Shown: positions 1 to 8,407 of the stretch, in pieces
Numbering within the stretch: position 1 is the first letter of the stretch
How the letters are laid out: every line of letters begins with the position of its first letter
From: UBA2040 sp041674745
Lineage (GTDB): Bacteria; Bacteroidota; Bacteroidia; Flavobacteriales_D; Crocinitomicaceae
DNA: 64,000 nt
Reading direction: 5' to 3'
NCBI GenBank assembly: GCA_041674745.1
Contig: JBAYVD010000008.1
Coordinates: 1 to 64,000 of the forward strand
Position numbers and translations under genes: made by a program
The notes under the pieces: generated by a model
The model's database searches: none
Told to the model about the DNA's origin: nothing
What the model saw: only the letters and a program-made list of their open reading frames with translations

Positions 1-156
1 CAAAAAACCCCTTCGTGAAAATTAACTTCGTTGCTGCTCCGCGGTCGTGCATTCGTGGCAAAAAGTGAGCCCGCGAACAAAAACCCCCTTCGTGAAAATT
101 AACTTCGTTGCTGCTCCGCGGTCATGCATTCGTGGCAAAAAGTGAGCGCCGCGAAC
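1..156 (+). repeat. Imperfect 77-bp tandem duplication ending in GTGAGC-GCGAAC motifs
   Basis: Two successive units of about 77 bp start at about 1 and 78. Each contains CTTCGTGAAAATTAAC, a CTGCTCCGCGGTC core, ATTCGTGGCAAAA, and ends in the 14-mer family (66-79 exact; 142-156 with one extra base). The units differ at one base near 47/124 and in A-tract length. The CGTG-containing words recur at 4627-4660 without the CTGCTCCGCGG insert. There is no open frame of interest; this is intergenic repeat DNA upstream of the methyltransferase gene. Confidence 0.8.
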
Positions 157-170
157 AAAAAAACTCCCCA

Positions 171-196
171 TCCTAAATCCTAAAATCCTCAGTCCA
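171..196. repeat. Degenerate 8-nt CCTAAnnT micro-tandem repeat
   Basis: Three successive units resembling CCTAAAT / CCTAAAAT / CCTCAGT. The same word family recurs at 774-812, 2459-2508, 11421-11442, 17595-17650 and 25868-25890, always in intergenic DNA and often abutting a gene end. Confidence 0.6.
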
Positions 197-206
197 AAAA
201 AATCCT

Positions 207-214
207 TACTTTCG
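207..214 (+). promoter_or_regulatory. Bacteroidota -7 box for the RNA methyltransferase gene
   Basis: TACTTTCG fits the Bacteroidota sigma-A -7 consensus TAnnTTTG with one mismatch and lies 19 bases before the ATG at 233. Confidence 0.45.
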
Positions 215-232
215 CACCCAAAGTCACAAACA

Positions 233-712
233 ATGAAAACCTCCGACCCGCAAGGATACAGCGCAATTGGTGTTTACCAAGGAAAAACAGAACACAACAT
301 CGGAACCCTCTGGCGGTCGGCGTATGTTTTGGGCGCGGCTTACATCTTCACGGTAGAGAAGCGCTACAAAAAGCAATCCTCCGATGTAACGCGCACCTGG
401 TCGAGAATCCCCTTGTTTCATTACGACCGTTTTGACGATTTGCTGAACAACATTCCCTACGATTGTCGTTTGATTGGCGTGGAAATCACCGAGGATGCCA
501 TCGAACTAGCCGATTTCGAACACCCCAAAAGAGCCATTTACCTATTAGGTTCAGAAAACAACGGATTACCCCAACACATTTTAGACAAGTGCCATTTTGT
601 GATTCGTTTGAAAGGGAATAGTAGCATGAATGTAGGCGTTACCGGCAGCGTCATTCTATACGACCGAGTAACCAAATTGGATCCCGTTTTACCGCCGCAT
701 CATAATGAGTGA
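233..712 (+). CDS. RNA 2'-O-methyltransferase, SpoU/TrmH family
   Basis: 159 aa, the usual size of a minimal SPOUT methyltransferase without an extra RNA-binding domain. The three SpoU motifs are visible: NIGTLWRSA near residue 22 (motif 1, with the conserved Arg), LLGSENNGLP near residue 104 (motif 2, SAM-knot loop), and SSMNVGVTGSVILYD near residue 129 (motif 3; families usually show NVxxAxG, here Val-Gly-Val-Thr-Gly). These enzymes use S-adenosylmethionine to methylate ribose 2'-OH in tRNA or rRNA; the exact substrate cannot be read from the sequence. Single gene, convergent with ffh. ATG start supported by a -7 box at 207-214. Confidence 0.88.
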   Translation: MKTSDPQGYSAIGVYQGKTEHNIGTLWRSAYVLGAAYIFTVEKRYKKQSSDVTRTWSRIPLFHYDRFDDLLNNIPYDCRLIGVEITEDAIELADFEHPKRAIYLLGSENNGLPQHILDKCHFVIRLKGNSSMNVGVTGSVILYDRVTKLDPVLPPHHNE

Positions 713-736
713 CTTTTTATTGCAGCCAAAAGATAC

Positions 737-978
737 TAGACAGAAGACTTTAGACAAAAGACTAAATCTACTGTCCTAACATCTTAAAATCCATGAAATC
801 CATGAAATCTGTGGCAAAACAAAGTGAGCCCGCGAATAAAAAATATGAGCCCGCGAACTTTCAAATGTGAGCTTGCGAACTTCAAATGTGAGCCTGCGAA
901 CATCCCTTGTTCCATCAGCGAAGCGGTCCAGCAATGAGCCTGCGAATGATCCATGCTCCATCAGCGAAGCGGTCCAAA
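737..978. repeat. Intergenic repeat cluster B downstream of trmH-like gene and ffh
   Basis: Convergent gap with several repeat types in a row. A 14-nt TAGACAnAAGACTT doublet lies at 737-766. CCTAACAT/CTTAAAAT/CCATGAAAT words lie at 774-812. Five GTGAGCNNGCGAAC-type 14-mers start at 824, 845, 867, 888 and 934; the first four are spaced 21-22 bp. A duplicated 20-mer TCCATCAGCGAAGCGGTCCA lies at 911-930 and 957-976, running up to the ffh stop codon. No gene is supported here. Confidence 0.8.
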
Positions 979-2325
979 CTACATTCCTGGCATTCCGCCC
1001 ATTCCCTTCATCTTCTTCATCATCCCCATCATGTTTTTGGGGTTGCTCATCATCTTCATCATTTTCTTTGTGTCTTCAAACTGTTTCATCAATTTGTTGA
1101 CCTCTTGAATGTTCGTGCCACTACCTTTGGCCAGACGATTTTTTCGATTTCCGTTAATGATATGCGGGTGTAAACGTTCCGCTGGTGTCATCGAGTGGAT
1201 GATCGCTTCAACGTGTTTAAAAGCATCATCTTCGATTTCAACATCTTTCATGGCTTTTCCAACACCTGGAATCATGCCCATCAAGTCTTTCATGTTCCCC
1301 ATTTTCTTCACTTGCTGAATTTGGGATAAAAAGTCATTGAAATCGAACGTATCTTTTTGAATTTTCTTTTGCAATTTGCGGGCTTCCACTTCGTCGAACT
1401 GCTCTTGTGCTCGTTCCACCAAAGAGACAACATCCCCCATACCCAAAATTCGATCCGCCATACGAGAAGGATAGAATACATCCAAGGCATCCATTTTCTC
1501 ACCTGTACCGACAAATTTGATGGGTTTGTTGACCACCGCTTTGATGGAAAGCGCCGCTCCACCGCGGGTATCACCGTCTAATTTCGTTAAGACAACGCCG
1601 TCAAAATTAATTTTCTCGTTGAAGGTTTTCGCTGTGTTGACTGCATCTTGTCCCGTCATGGAATCCACAACAAACAAAGTTTCCGTTGGCTGAATCGCTG
1701 CTTTTACGGCTGCAATTTCATCCATCATCACTTCATCCACCGCCAAACGACCGGCTGTATCCACAATTACCACATTGAAACCTTTGGATTTCGCATGTTG
1801 TACCGCTGCCAAAGCAATGGCTACTGGATTTTTTTCTTCTTTGTTGGAATACACTTCGATGCCCAATTGCTCACCCAATACATGCAATTGATCAATCGCT
1901 GCTGGACGGTAGACGTCACATGCAACCAACAAAGGATTTTTTCCTTTTTTATTTTTTAGGTAATTGGCCAATTTTCCAGAGAAAGTTGTTTTCCCAGAAC
2001 CTTGCAAACCAGACATCAAGATAATCGCTGGTGCGCCTTTGATATTGATTTCCACTTCATTTCCACCCATCAATTCCACCAACTCTTCGTGGCAGATTTT
2101 CGTCATCAACTGACCAGGGGAAACCGTTTTCAAAACGTCACGTCCGAGTGCTTTTTCCTTAACGGTGGTTGTAAACTCCTTCGCTGTTTTAAAGTTAACA
2201 TCGGCATCCAAAAGTGCTCTTCGTACCTCTTTCAAGGTTTCGGCAACATTTATTTCAGAAATTTGTCCGTGTCCTTTTAGTACTTTGAACGCTTTTTCAA
2301 ACTTATCCGTAAGATTTTCAAACAT
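979..2325 (-). CDS. ffh: Signal recognition particle protein Ffh
   Basis: 448 aa, normal length. It is the SRP GTPase that binds SRP RNA and signal sequences and delivers ribosomes to FtsY at the inner membrane. Visible features: an N-domain helical bundle (about 1-90); G-domain P-loop GLQGSGKTTFSGK near residue 107; DVYRPAAIDQL; VDTAGRLAVDEVM (G3); TKLDGDTRGG (G4 region); and a Met-rich C-terminal M domain ending in repeated MMGMMKKMKGM-like runs that form the signal-sequence groove. The ATG start follows a TAAATTTG box. Its 3' end abuts the duplicated 20-mer of repeat cluster B. Confidence 0.97.
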   Translation of the reverse strand: MFENLTDKFEKAFKVLKGHGQISEINVAETLKEVRRALLDADVNFKTAKEFTTTVKEKALGRDVLKTVSPGQLMTKICHEELVELMGGNEVEINIKGAPAIILMSGLQGSGKTTFSGKLANYLKNKKGKNPLLVACDVYRPAAIDQLHVLGEQLGIEVYSNKEEKNPVAIALAAVQHAKSKGFNVVIVDTAGRLAVDEVMMDEIAAVKAAIQPTETLFVVDSMTGQDAVNTAKTFNEKINFDGVVLTKLDGDTRGGAALSIKAVVNKPIKFVGTGEKMDALDVFYPSRMADRILGMGDVVSLVERAQEQFDEVEARKLQKKIQKDTFDFNDFLSQIQQVKKMGNMKDLMGMIPGVGKAMKDVEIEDDAFKHVEAIIHSMTPAERLHPHIINGNRKNRLAKGSGTNIQEVNKLMKQFEDTKKMMKMMSNPKNMMGMMKKMKGMGGMPGM

Positions 2326-2348
2326 GTGTATTCGCTTTTAATAGAGCG

Positions 2349-2356
2349 CAAATTTA
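2349..2356 (-). promoter_or_regulatory. -7 box for ffh
   Basis: On the minus strand the sequence reads TAAATTTG, an exact match to TAnnTTTG, 23 bases upstream of the ffh ATG (ending at 2325). Confidence 0.6.
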
Positions 2357-2458
2357 GCGATTTTTCGCGAGAAATAATGGATATACTTTGTTCATTTTTT
2401 TAGGTTTTTTCATTCAGAATGGATTGCTATAGGCGCTTGACGGAAAGCTCAAAGCAGT

Positions 2459-2508
2459 CCTACCATCTTAAAATCCCATCGTCCTAAAGTCCAATCGTCC
2501 TAAAATCT
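2459..2508. repeat. 8-nt CCTAAnnT-type micro-tandem array
   Basis: Six units in register (CCTACCAT, CTTAAAAT, CCCATCGT, CCTAAAGT, CCAATCGT, CCTAAAAT). The array runs into the stop codon of the NhaC gene at 2507-2509. Confidence 0.7.
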
Positions 2509-3955
2509 ACTTAGCTTGGCCAATTCTTTTAATCCGAATATTCAAATACCCAAACAAAACCGTTACCAACGGACTCAACCAATTGAAAAAACAATACATC
2601 CAATATTCGCCAGTAGCAACACCTAATACTGTTGATTGTGCTGCGCCGCAGGTATTCCACGGGATTAAAACGGAGGTGACCGTTCCCGAATCCTCCAAGG
2701 TTCGACTCAAATTTTCGGGTGCCAAGCCACGTTCTTTGTAGGTTTCGGCAAACATTTTACCCGGAACTACAATCGCCAAATATTGATCGGAAGCCGTGGC
2801 ATTGAAGAACAAACAAGTGGCTGCTGTAGAAGCAATCAAAGAACCCGTTGATTTTGCTCGTTTTACAACCGCGGCGGTGATTTTATTCAAGAAACCAGTC
2901 GTTTCCATCACCCCACCAAAACACATGGCACACATGATCAACCAAATGGTATTCATCATGCCGAACATGCCCGATGTTCCCAGCAATTCTGTTACGTTTT
3001 TCATCGGTGTTTGAATGCTTACAGAAGAAGACATACTTTGAAATAAAGCCATGTAGGAAGCTTTTGCATAATCGTCCGTAATCTGGGAAACCTCTTTGAT
3101 AATCGAAGGTTGGAAAATAATCGCAAAAATTCCGCCCAAAACCGTTCCGATAAACAAAGCGGGCAACGCATCGACTTTCTTTACAATCAAGAAAACAACC
3201 CCAGCAGGCACCAAAAACAAAACCGGGTGAATAAAGAATTTGGCATCCAAGGTGGCCAACATCAAATCAATGGAAGAATTGTCTTCCACAGCCGTTGAGT
3301 TCAATCCCAACAGCAAAAAGATAATCAAGGTTAAAGTCATTGTAGGAAACGTCGTATAAGCCATATAACGAATGTGGGTAAACAAATCCGTTCCCGCCAT
3401 CGCTGGCGCCAGATTGGTGGTATCCGAAAGTGGTGACATTTTATCGCCAAAATACGCCCCAGAAATAATCGCTCCAGCAATCATACCGTTGCTCAAACCC
3501 AATACTTGTCCAATCGCCAAAAGTGCCACACCCACCGTTGCCACGGTACTCCAACTGCTTCCTGTCGCTACCGAAACAATCGCGCTAACCAAGCAAGCGG
3601 CAAAAAGGAAAATCGTAGGATTTAATATTTGTAAACCGTAATAAATCATTGTCGGTACAACACCGGATAACACCCATGTCCCCGTTAAGGCGCCGATCAT
3701 CAACAAAATGAGTACCGCAGGAAGAGCCGACCGAATACTTCGCACCATTCCTTTTTGCAGACGCTTCCATTTGAACCCCACGCGAAAGCCTAACAAGATT
3801 GCCAAGGCCGCTCCAAACAACAAGGCTAATTGATTCGGCCCGTCTGAAGCACCACCATCAAACACAGCAATGTTGATGCCCAACAAGGCAACCAGAAACA
3901 AAATGGGTAAAAATGCGAGACCTAAAGAAGTTTTTCGATTCGTTTTCGTCGACAT
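2507..3955 (-). CDS. nhaC: Na+/H+ antiporter NhaC family
   Basis: 482-aa polytopic membrane protein with about a dozen hydrophobic segments. The diagnostic NhaC signature GAYFGDKMSPLSDTTNLA is present around residues 167-184, along with ATGSSWSTVATVG. Family role: Na+ extrusion in exchange for protons at the cytoplasmic membrane, for pH and sodium homeostasis. ATG start at 3955. It is transcribed alone from the repeat-filled gap 3956-4718; a weak TATCTTTA word lies just upstream on the minus strand. Confidence 0.93.
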   Translation of the reverse strand: MSTKTNRKTSLGLAFLPILFLVALLGINIAVFDGGASDGPNQLALLFGAALAILLGFRVGFKWKRLQKGMVRSIRSALPAVLILLMIGALTGTWVLSGVVPTMIYYGLQILNPTIFLFAACLVSAIVSVATGSSWSTVATVGVALLAIGQVLGLSNGMIAGAIISGAYFGDKMSPLSDTTNLAPAMAGTDLFTHIRYMAYTTFPTMTLTLIIFLLLGLNSTAVEDNSSIDLMLATLDAKFFIHPVLFLVPAGVVFLIVKKVDALPALFIGTVLGGIFAIIFQPSIIKEVSQITDDYAKASYMALFQSMSSSVSIQTPMKNVTELLGTSGMFGMMNTIWLIMCAMCFGGVMETTGFLNKITAAVVKRAKSTGSLIASTAATCLFFNATASDQYLAIVVPGKMFAETYKERGLAPENLSRTLEDSGTVTSVLIPWNTCGAAQSTVLGVATGEYWMYCFFNWLSPLVTVLFGYLNIRIKRIGQAK

Positions 3956-4042
3956 GAATTTTATTTTGAGATAAAGATAAAAAAGATTCCCACTTCATAA
4001 GAAATCAATGCCTCCGACAATGCTCAGTCAACAATTCCAAAA

Positions 4043-4327
4043 GTGAGCCCGCGAACAAACCCCAACCAACGTGAGCCTGCGAACTCCAAATTCCCTTAAG
4101 GGAAACCAACGTGAGCCCGCGAACAAACCTCAACCAACGTGAGCCAGCGAACTCCAATTCCCAGAAAAAAAAACCAATGTGAGCCTGCGAACAAATCCCG
4201 CTCAACGTGAGCCTGCGAACTCCAATTCCCAGAAAAAAAAACCAATGTGAGCCTGCGAACAAACCTCAACCAACGTGAGCCAGCGAACTCCAATTCCCAG
4301 AAGGCAGAAAAAAGTGAGCCCGCGAAC
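4043..4327 (+). repeat. Ordered array of nine GTGAGCNNGCGAAC 14-mers with a 68-bp superperiod
   Basis: Copies start at 4043, 4071, 4111, 4139, 4179, 4207, 4247, 4275 and 4314, so start-to-start distances alternate 28, 40, 28, 40, 28, 40, 28, 39. Every second copy is 68 bp from the previous one (last interval 67). Short spacers (14 nt) resemble AAACCTCAACCAAC. Long spacers (26 nt) resemble TCCAATTCCCAG followed by an A-run and CCAAT. The central dinucleotide varies (CC, CT, CA). Spacers are themselves repeated, so this is not a CRISPR array. A tenth copy stands alone at 4607-4620. Confidence 0.9.
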
Positions 4328-4566
4328 ATTTTTCACAACCCTTCGAACTCAAACAAATCTTCGCATTAGGAAAGAGAAGGGTTCGAAACGCAGTGATTGG
4401 TGGGCACCTCGAGGTAGCCGAAGTGGTGGTAGCGACAGCGAGCCACGTAGGATCACCGACAAGGTCGCCAATCACAAGTGTAGGACCCTTCTCTTTCCGA
4501 AGCGGGAGGTTTTTCTTTTTGCTTCTTTTTCTTTTTCCCGGCGAAAAAGAAAAAGAAGAACAGATT
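4304..4566. repeat. Structured dispersed element, copy 1
   Basis: About 260 bp that recurs at 8384-8645. It contains a perfect 13-bp outer stem (4369-4381 with 4486-4498) and an inner stem 4393-4402 with 4466-4475. Between them lie a palindromic ACCTCGAGGT (4407-4416) and further GC-rich short hairpins. A separate pyrimidine/purine hairpin at 4522-4558 has perfect 16-bp arms. Sequence drift between the copies includes a 1-nt indel in the middle part that would break any reading frame, so this is read as noncoding. No transposase is linked. Confidence 0.8.
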
Positions 4567-4718
4567 CAAACCGAAGCTCAATCCAAAACCTCAAAGAGAA
4601 ACCAACGTGAGCCTGCGAACTCCAATTCCCCTTCGTGAAAATTCGTGTATTCGTGGCAAAAAAAAAAGATGAATCCACAACCTTCAAATGGCACATCAAG
4701 CGCAGCAAGATTTGACTT

Positions 4719-7010
4719 CTAATTTTCCTTTAGCCCCTTTTTCCGATAAAAAAACAACAACAAAACCGGCAACAAAGTCAAATCCGCTATCAAAGCCAAA
4801 AACAAAGTCAAGCTCAACAAAAGCCCCATCACCACCGTTCCTTGAAAGCTAGAGAAAACCAAGAGCACAAATCCTGCGCACAAAATAAAGGTGGTTATGA
4901 TCATCGCCTTGCCCGTCGTTAAATAACTTCTTTTCAAGGCATATAAAATCGTCCGTCCTTTGCGCAATTCATGATTGAATTTGCCCAAAAAGTGAATCGT
5001 GTCGTCCACCGCGATACCAAAAGCAATGGTAAATATTATTGCGGTACTGGTTTTCAAGTTAATCCCGAAATAGCCCATTACGGCCGAGATGAAAATCAAT
5101 GGAATTAAATTCGGAATCATGCTAATGATCACCATCGTCAAACTTCGGTACAGCAATCCCATAATCAAAGCCACAATGCCCACCGACACCAACAATCCTT
5201 GCACCAAACTCAGCGATAAATAACCGATGTTTTTATCCAATAAATGAGGGGTTCCTGTTATGTGAACCGAAAAAGAAGCCTGTGACAAATGTTGTTTCAG
5301 GTATTTTTTCAAAGCCTCATTTTTCGCCGTCACTTTTTGATTTCCCCAATCGGGAATGACACCCGAAATCCGGGTAACTTTGCCAGTAGAATCCACCAAC
5401 GAACGGTACATCTTTCCATTCGCCATTTTTTCGATTGCTCTTCTGAATCGACGAACATCACGTTTGGCCGTTGGCACCGCATAATAATCCAGTCGACCCG
5501 CATGCGACGAACGATTAACCAATTTCAAAACTTTCACGATGGAGACATTGATGCGGGCACCGTAGGTTGATTCCAAGTACTTTTCTAGTTCGTCTAACTC
5601 TTTTAACGTCGTGGCATTCCAAAACGAATCGTCTTTGGATTTTAAAGTGATCGCCAATTCAACCGGCCGCACACCACCATAGTGTTCGTCCAAATAGTCG
5701 AAGTCTTGTTTGATGGGTTCATCTTTTGATATTTCGTCCATCAAATAATTATTGACTTGCATTCTTGAGGTTCCGTAGCCACAAACAGCCACAAATAGAA
5801 GCGAGAATAGCAAGATTTTTCTCCCCCGCTTCAACACCCAAACAAACCATTTCGCTAGGTATTTCTTCCAAAATGGATCTTGATCATTGGAACGAATGTA
5901 TTTGGGATCCGGCGAGAAATAAATCAAGATTGGCAACAAGACCAACGTCAATAGGAAAGCAATCAACACCCCGAAACCAGCAATGAGTCCAAAAACCTGA
6001 ATCGGTTGCACATTGACGAAATACAAGGAGAAAAATCCTACGGCCGTGGTAAGTGAAGTCAAAAAAGTAGCCATACCCACTTCGCGCAAAGTCAATTTAA
6101 TACTTTCAAATTTCCCAATACCCGTTCGAAAAGCATCCAAATAGCGAGAGAGCAAATGGATTACATCCGACATGGCAACTACGAAAATAATCGAAGGTAA
6201 AATTGACATAACAATGCTCACGGGTTCACCATACCAACCGATGAAACCCAGGACCCAAACCATGGTTCCAACCAACACCAGTTGCGGCATCAACAAGCCC
6301 CAACCCGATCGAAAAGCGACATACAAGAAGAATAACACCAGCAAATAACTCAACCCTACAAACAAGACCATTTCCGTCGACATCGTTTCGATGTAGAACT
6401 TTTGTCCCACCGTTCGTCCTGCCAGTCGCACCTTGTCAAACTTGAATTTCCCCAGTTCTTTTTGAATGTCTGTGATCAGATTATCACTTTTTTTCTTGGA
6501 AAGATAATCTTCATGACGAATGAGGATGCATATGGATTTTTTGTCCTTGGCAATGAAGGTATTCACCATTTCCACATTCTCCATCAAATCTTTTTCATCT
6601 TTTTGGAGGTGTTTTTCTTTGAAGTCAATGTAGGGGCGGAAAACAGCGCCTTGCATGCCTGGAAAAAGGTAGATTTCTTTTTCACTGACGATGCTCTTCG
6701 TAAATTTCACATTTTCAACTTGGTCCAATTGATGTTGAAATCGTTTTACCTTTTCCAAAAAAGTCCAATCGAAAACGTTGGGAGCATTTTCAAGGGAAAT
6801 CAGTAAAAAATCATTGTCTGACTCAAACTTGCTCCGATAATCCATGAAAAAATTCGTTTCAGGGTCGCTAACCGGGAAAAATTTCTCAAAATCATAGTCC
6901 AAAGACACCTTTCGGAAGCCGAAAATCATGAAGCCCGTTGTCAGGATAATAACTGCAATGCCAAAAAAGGCAATTCTTTTGAATTGGTTTTCACCAACGT
7001 TTCGAAACAT
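4719..7010 (-). CDS. RND-superfamily (MMPL-type) transporter
   Basis: 763 aa starting at the ATG at 7010; a TTG 54 nt further upstream is possible, but a TA-rich -7-like box (7043-7050) lies between them. Topology is the duplicated RND plan: an N-terminal helix, a large periplasmic loop (about 40-220), five helices, then a second helix/periplasmic loop/five-helix unit. The signature AFGIAVDDTIHFLGKF near residue 680 and VAMSDVIHLLSRYLDAF near residue 285 correspond to the helix 4 / helix 10 region. Known relatives export lipids, hopanoids or other hydrophobic molecules using the proton gradient; the substrate here is unknown. Single gene, divergent from the T9SS protein at 7150. Confidence 0.85.
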   Translation of the reverse strand: MFRNVGENQFKRIAFFGIAVIILTTGFMIFGFRKVSLDYDFEKFFPVSDPETNFFMDYRSKFESDNDFLLISLENAPNVFDWTFLEKVKRFQHQLDQVENVKFTKSIVSEKEIYLFPGMQGAVFRPYIDFKEKHLQKDEKDLMENVEMVNTFIAKDKKSICILIRHEDYLSKKKSDNLITDIQKELGKFKFDKVRLAGRTVGQKFYIETMSTEMVLFVGLSYLLVLFFLYVAFRSGWGLLMPQLVLVGTMVWVLGFIGWYGEPVSIVMSILPSIIFVVAMSDVIHLLSRYLDAFRTGIGKFESIKLTLREVGMATFLTSLTTAVGFFSLYFVNVQPIQVFGLIAGFGVLIAFLLTLVLLPILIYFSPDPKYIRSNDQDPFWKKYLAKWFVWVLKRGRKILLFSLLFVAVCGYGTSRMQVNNYLMDEISKDEPIKQDFDYLDEHYGGVRPVELAITLKSKDDSFWNATTLKELDELEKYLESTYGARINVSIVKVLKLVNRSSHAGRLDYYAVPTAKRDVRRFRRAIEKMANGKMYRSLVDSTGKVTRISGVIPDWGNQKVTAKNEALKKYLKQHLSQASFSVHITGTPHLLDKNIGYLSLSLVQGLLVSVGIVALIMGLLYRSLTMVIISMIPNLIPLIFISAVMGYFGINLKTSTAIIFTIAFGIAVDDTIHFLGKFNHELRKGRTILYALKRSYLTTGKAMIITTFILCAGFVLLVFSSFQGTVVMGLLLSLTLFLALIADLTLLPVLLLFFYRKKGLKEN

Positions 7011-7042
7011 ATATTCGTTGTATAAGGAGAACGATGAATAAG

Positions 7043-7050
7043 TAAAATTA
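7043..7050 (-). promoter_or_regulatory. Possible -7 box for the MMPL transporter
   Basis: The minus strand reads TAATTTTA, close to TAnnTTTG, 32 bases before the ATG at 7010. It lies downstream of the TTG alternative start, which argues for the ATG. Confidence 0.35.
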
Positions 7051-7113
7051 TAGATAACCGACAACGTAACAATAGGTAAGAAGATTTGTTTTCACATCCT
7101 CATTTTTTTATCC

Positions 7114-7121
7114 TAAATTTG
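7114..7121 (+). promoter_or_regulatory. -7 box for the T9SS protein at 7150
   Basis: TAAATTTG, an exact TAnnTTTG match, 28 bases before the ATG. Confidence 0.6.
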
Positions 7122-7149
7122 TGACGAAATCGATAAACCGAAAACGAAA

Positions 7150-8181
7150 ATGAAAAAAATTATACTCTCTTTATTAACCGTTTGCACTGGGCTAACTGCC
7201 ATGAGTCAAACCGCTTTCACTTACACCAACGAACCCGTAATTGGTGATTCAAGAACCTTGTTTGTATGCGATTCCATGGCACCTGATTACGCATCTACCA
7301 CAGGAAATGGCGTAGTTTGGAATTACGGACTTACACCCACGTACAGTGGCCAAACGAGATTATTGGAAGTTTTGGACGCAAGCACAACGCCTTACGCGGC
7401 TGATTTTGTTGGTGCAACAAAGACTGTGAGTATTGAAAGTTTTGCTAGCACGTATTTCTCTTCGGATGCAATGGGCAGAAGTTCGCAAGGTTTCTACATC
7501 GAAACAACTGGATTTGGAACGGTAAAAGCAATTTACGATGGAGACAACGAAAAAGTAATGAACTACCCGATGAACTTAAATGATCAAGTAGTTGATTTGT
7601 TCAGCGGATCGTTGAGCTTTACTTTCACAGTACCTCAAAATCCTGCCTGTGCAGGTTCTGCAAAAGCCGTTTATGACGGATATGGAACATTGGTGCAAGT
7701 GAACAATATTTCCGTATCAAACGTAGCACGATACCATATTGTGGACACAACGAGTGCCGACATCATGTTTGTGGGTAATACCAATATTATCCGCAATCAA
7801 TACGAATATTACGATTTGAGCAGCAGCAACAAAACACCGATTTTCATTTATGCCAACATTAAAATTGTTTCAGGATTCACAACACCTTTGGCTGACATGA
7901 GCATTGTTTTGTCTGCAGTGGACGGAAACGGAATGGCTGGATTAGAGGACCAATCGGCAGATGCCTTCACAGTTTATCCAAATCCAACAACGGGAAACTT
8001 GTGTTTGACCAATGTAAGCCCCTCTGCTAAAATCACTTTAACAGATATGAGCGGTCGTATTTTCAACGTTGACCGCACTTCTTCCAACCAAGTTGATATT
8101 TCAACCTTGGCAAAAGGAGTTTACACAGCCACCATTTCACAAGATGGAACGGTTCAACAAACAAGAATCGTCCTGCAATAA
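7150..8181 (+). CDS. Secreted protein with type IX secretion C-terminal sorting domain
   Basis: 343 aa. An N-terminal signal peptide (MKKIILSLLTVCTGLTAMSQ) is followed by a beta-rich passenger domain with no motif I recognise. The last 70 residues are a typical type A T9SS sorting domain: VYPNPTTGNLCL, a middle ITLTDMSGRIF, then LAKGVYTATI and a final RIVLQ. Such domains direct passage through the Por secretion system and attachment to or release from the outer membrane. The passenger function is unknown. A good intrinsic terminator follows at 8201. Monocistronic. Confidence 0.85.
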   Translation: MKKIILSLLTVCTGLTAMSQTAFTYTNEPVIGDSRTLFVCDSMAPDYASTTGNGVVWNYGLTPTYSGQTRLLEVLDASTTPYAADFVGATKTVSIESFASTYFSSDAMGRSSQGFYIETTGFGTVKAIYDGDNEKVMNYPMNLNDQVVDLFSGSLSFTFTVPQNPACAGSAKAVYDGYGTLVQVNNISVSNVARYHIVDTTSADIMFVGNTNIIRNQYEYYDLSSSNKTPIFIYANIKIVSGFTTPLADMSIVLSAVDGNGMAGLEDQSADAFTVYPNPTTGNLCLTNVSPSAKITLTDMSGRIFNVDRTSSNQVDISTLAKGVYTATISQDGTVQQTRIVLQ

Positions 8182-8200
8182 AGAAAAATATTCTTTTATA

Positions 8201-8235
8201 AAATCCACCTTCCCCCAAGAAGGTGGATTTTTTTT
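8201..8235 (+). terminator. Rho-independent terminator after the T9SS gene
   Basis: Perfect 12-bp stem (AAATCCACCTTC, 8201-8212, with 8219-8230), a six-base loop, and a run of T from 8228 to 8235. Confidence 0.85.
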
Positions 8236-8258
8236 GTCCCAAAAAATCAAAATCACAC

Positions 8259-8407
8259 GTGAGCTTGCGAACCAACTAAAATCATCCAACAATTATCAAT
8301 TGTCCATTATCAAAAAAAGTGAGCTCGCGAACAAGCAACAGTGAGCCTACGACCCCCACTTCACAAACCCTTAATCCCCGTATGCAGAAAAAGGTGAGTC
8401 AGCGAAC
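8259..8407 (+). repeat. 14-mer cluster D with a 7-nt CAATTAT micro-repeat
   Basis: GTGAGCNNGCGAAC-type copies lie at 8259-8272 (TT), 8319-8332 (TC), 8341-8354 (degenerate) and 8394-8407 (GTGAGTCAGCGAAC). Between the first two are three heptamer units CAATTAT, CAATTGT, CCATTAT at 8290-8310. No gene is supported. Confidence 0.75.

Noticed and set aside
4043..4327. CRISPR array
   Set aside because: The repeat is only 14 nt and degenerate, spacers are 14 or 26 nt and are themselves repeated, and there are no cas genes.
4393..4638. Small protein beginning MIGGHLEVAEVVVA, also readable in copy 2
   Set aside because: The two copies differ by a one-base indel that shifts the frame, while stem pairing is preserved, so the element is better read as noncoding.
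7011..7064. Longer N-terminus for the MMPL transporter (TTG start)
   Set aside because: A promoter-like box lies inside the extension and the ATG at 7010 leads straight into a normal N-terminal helix.
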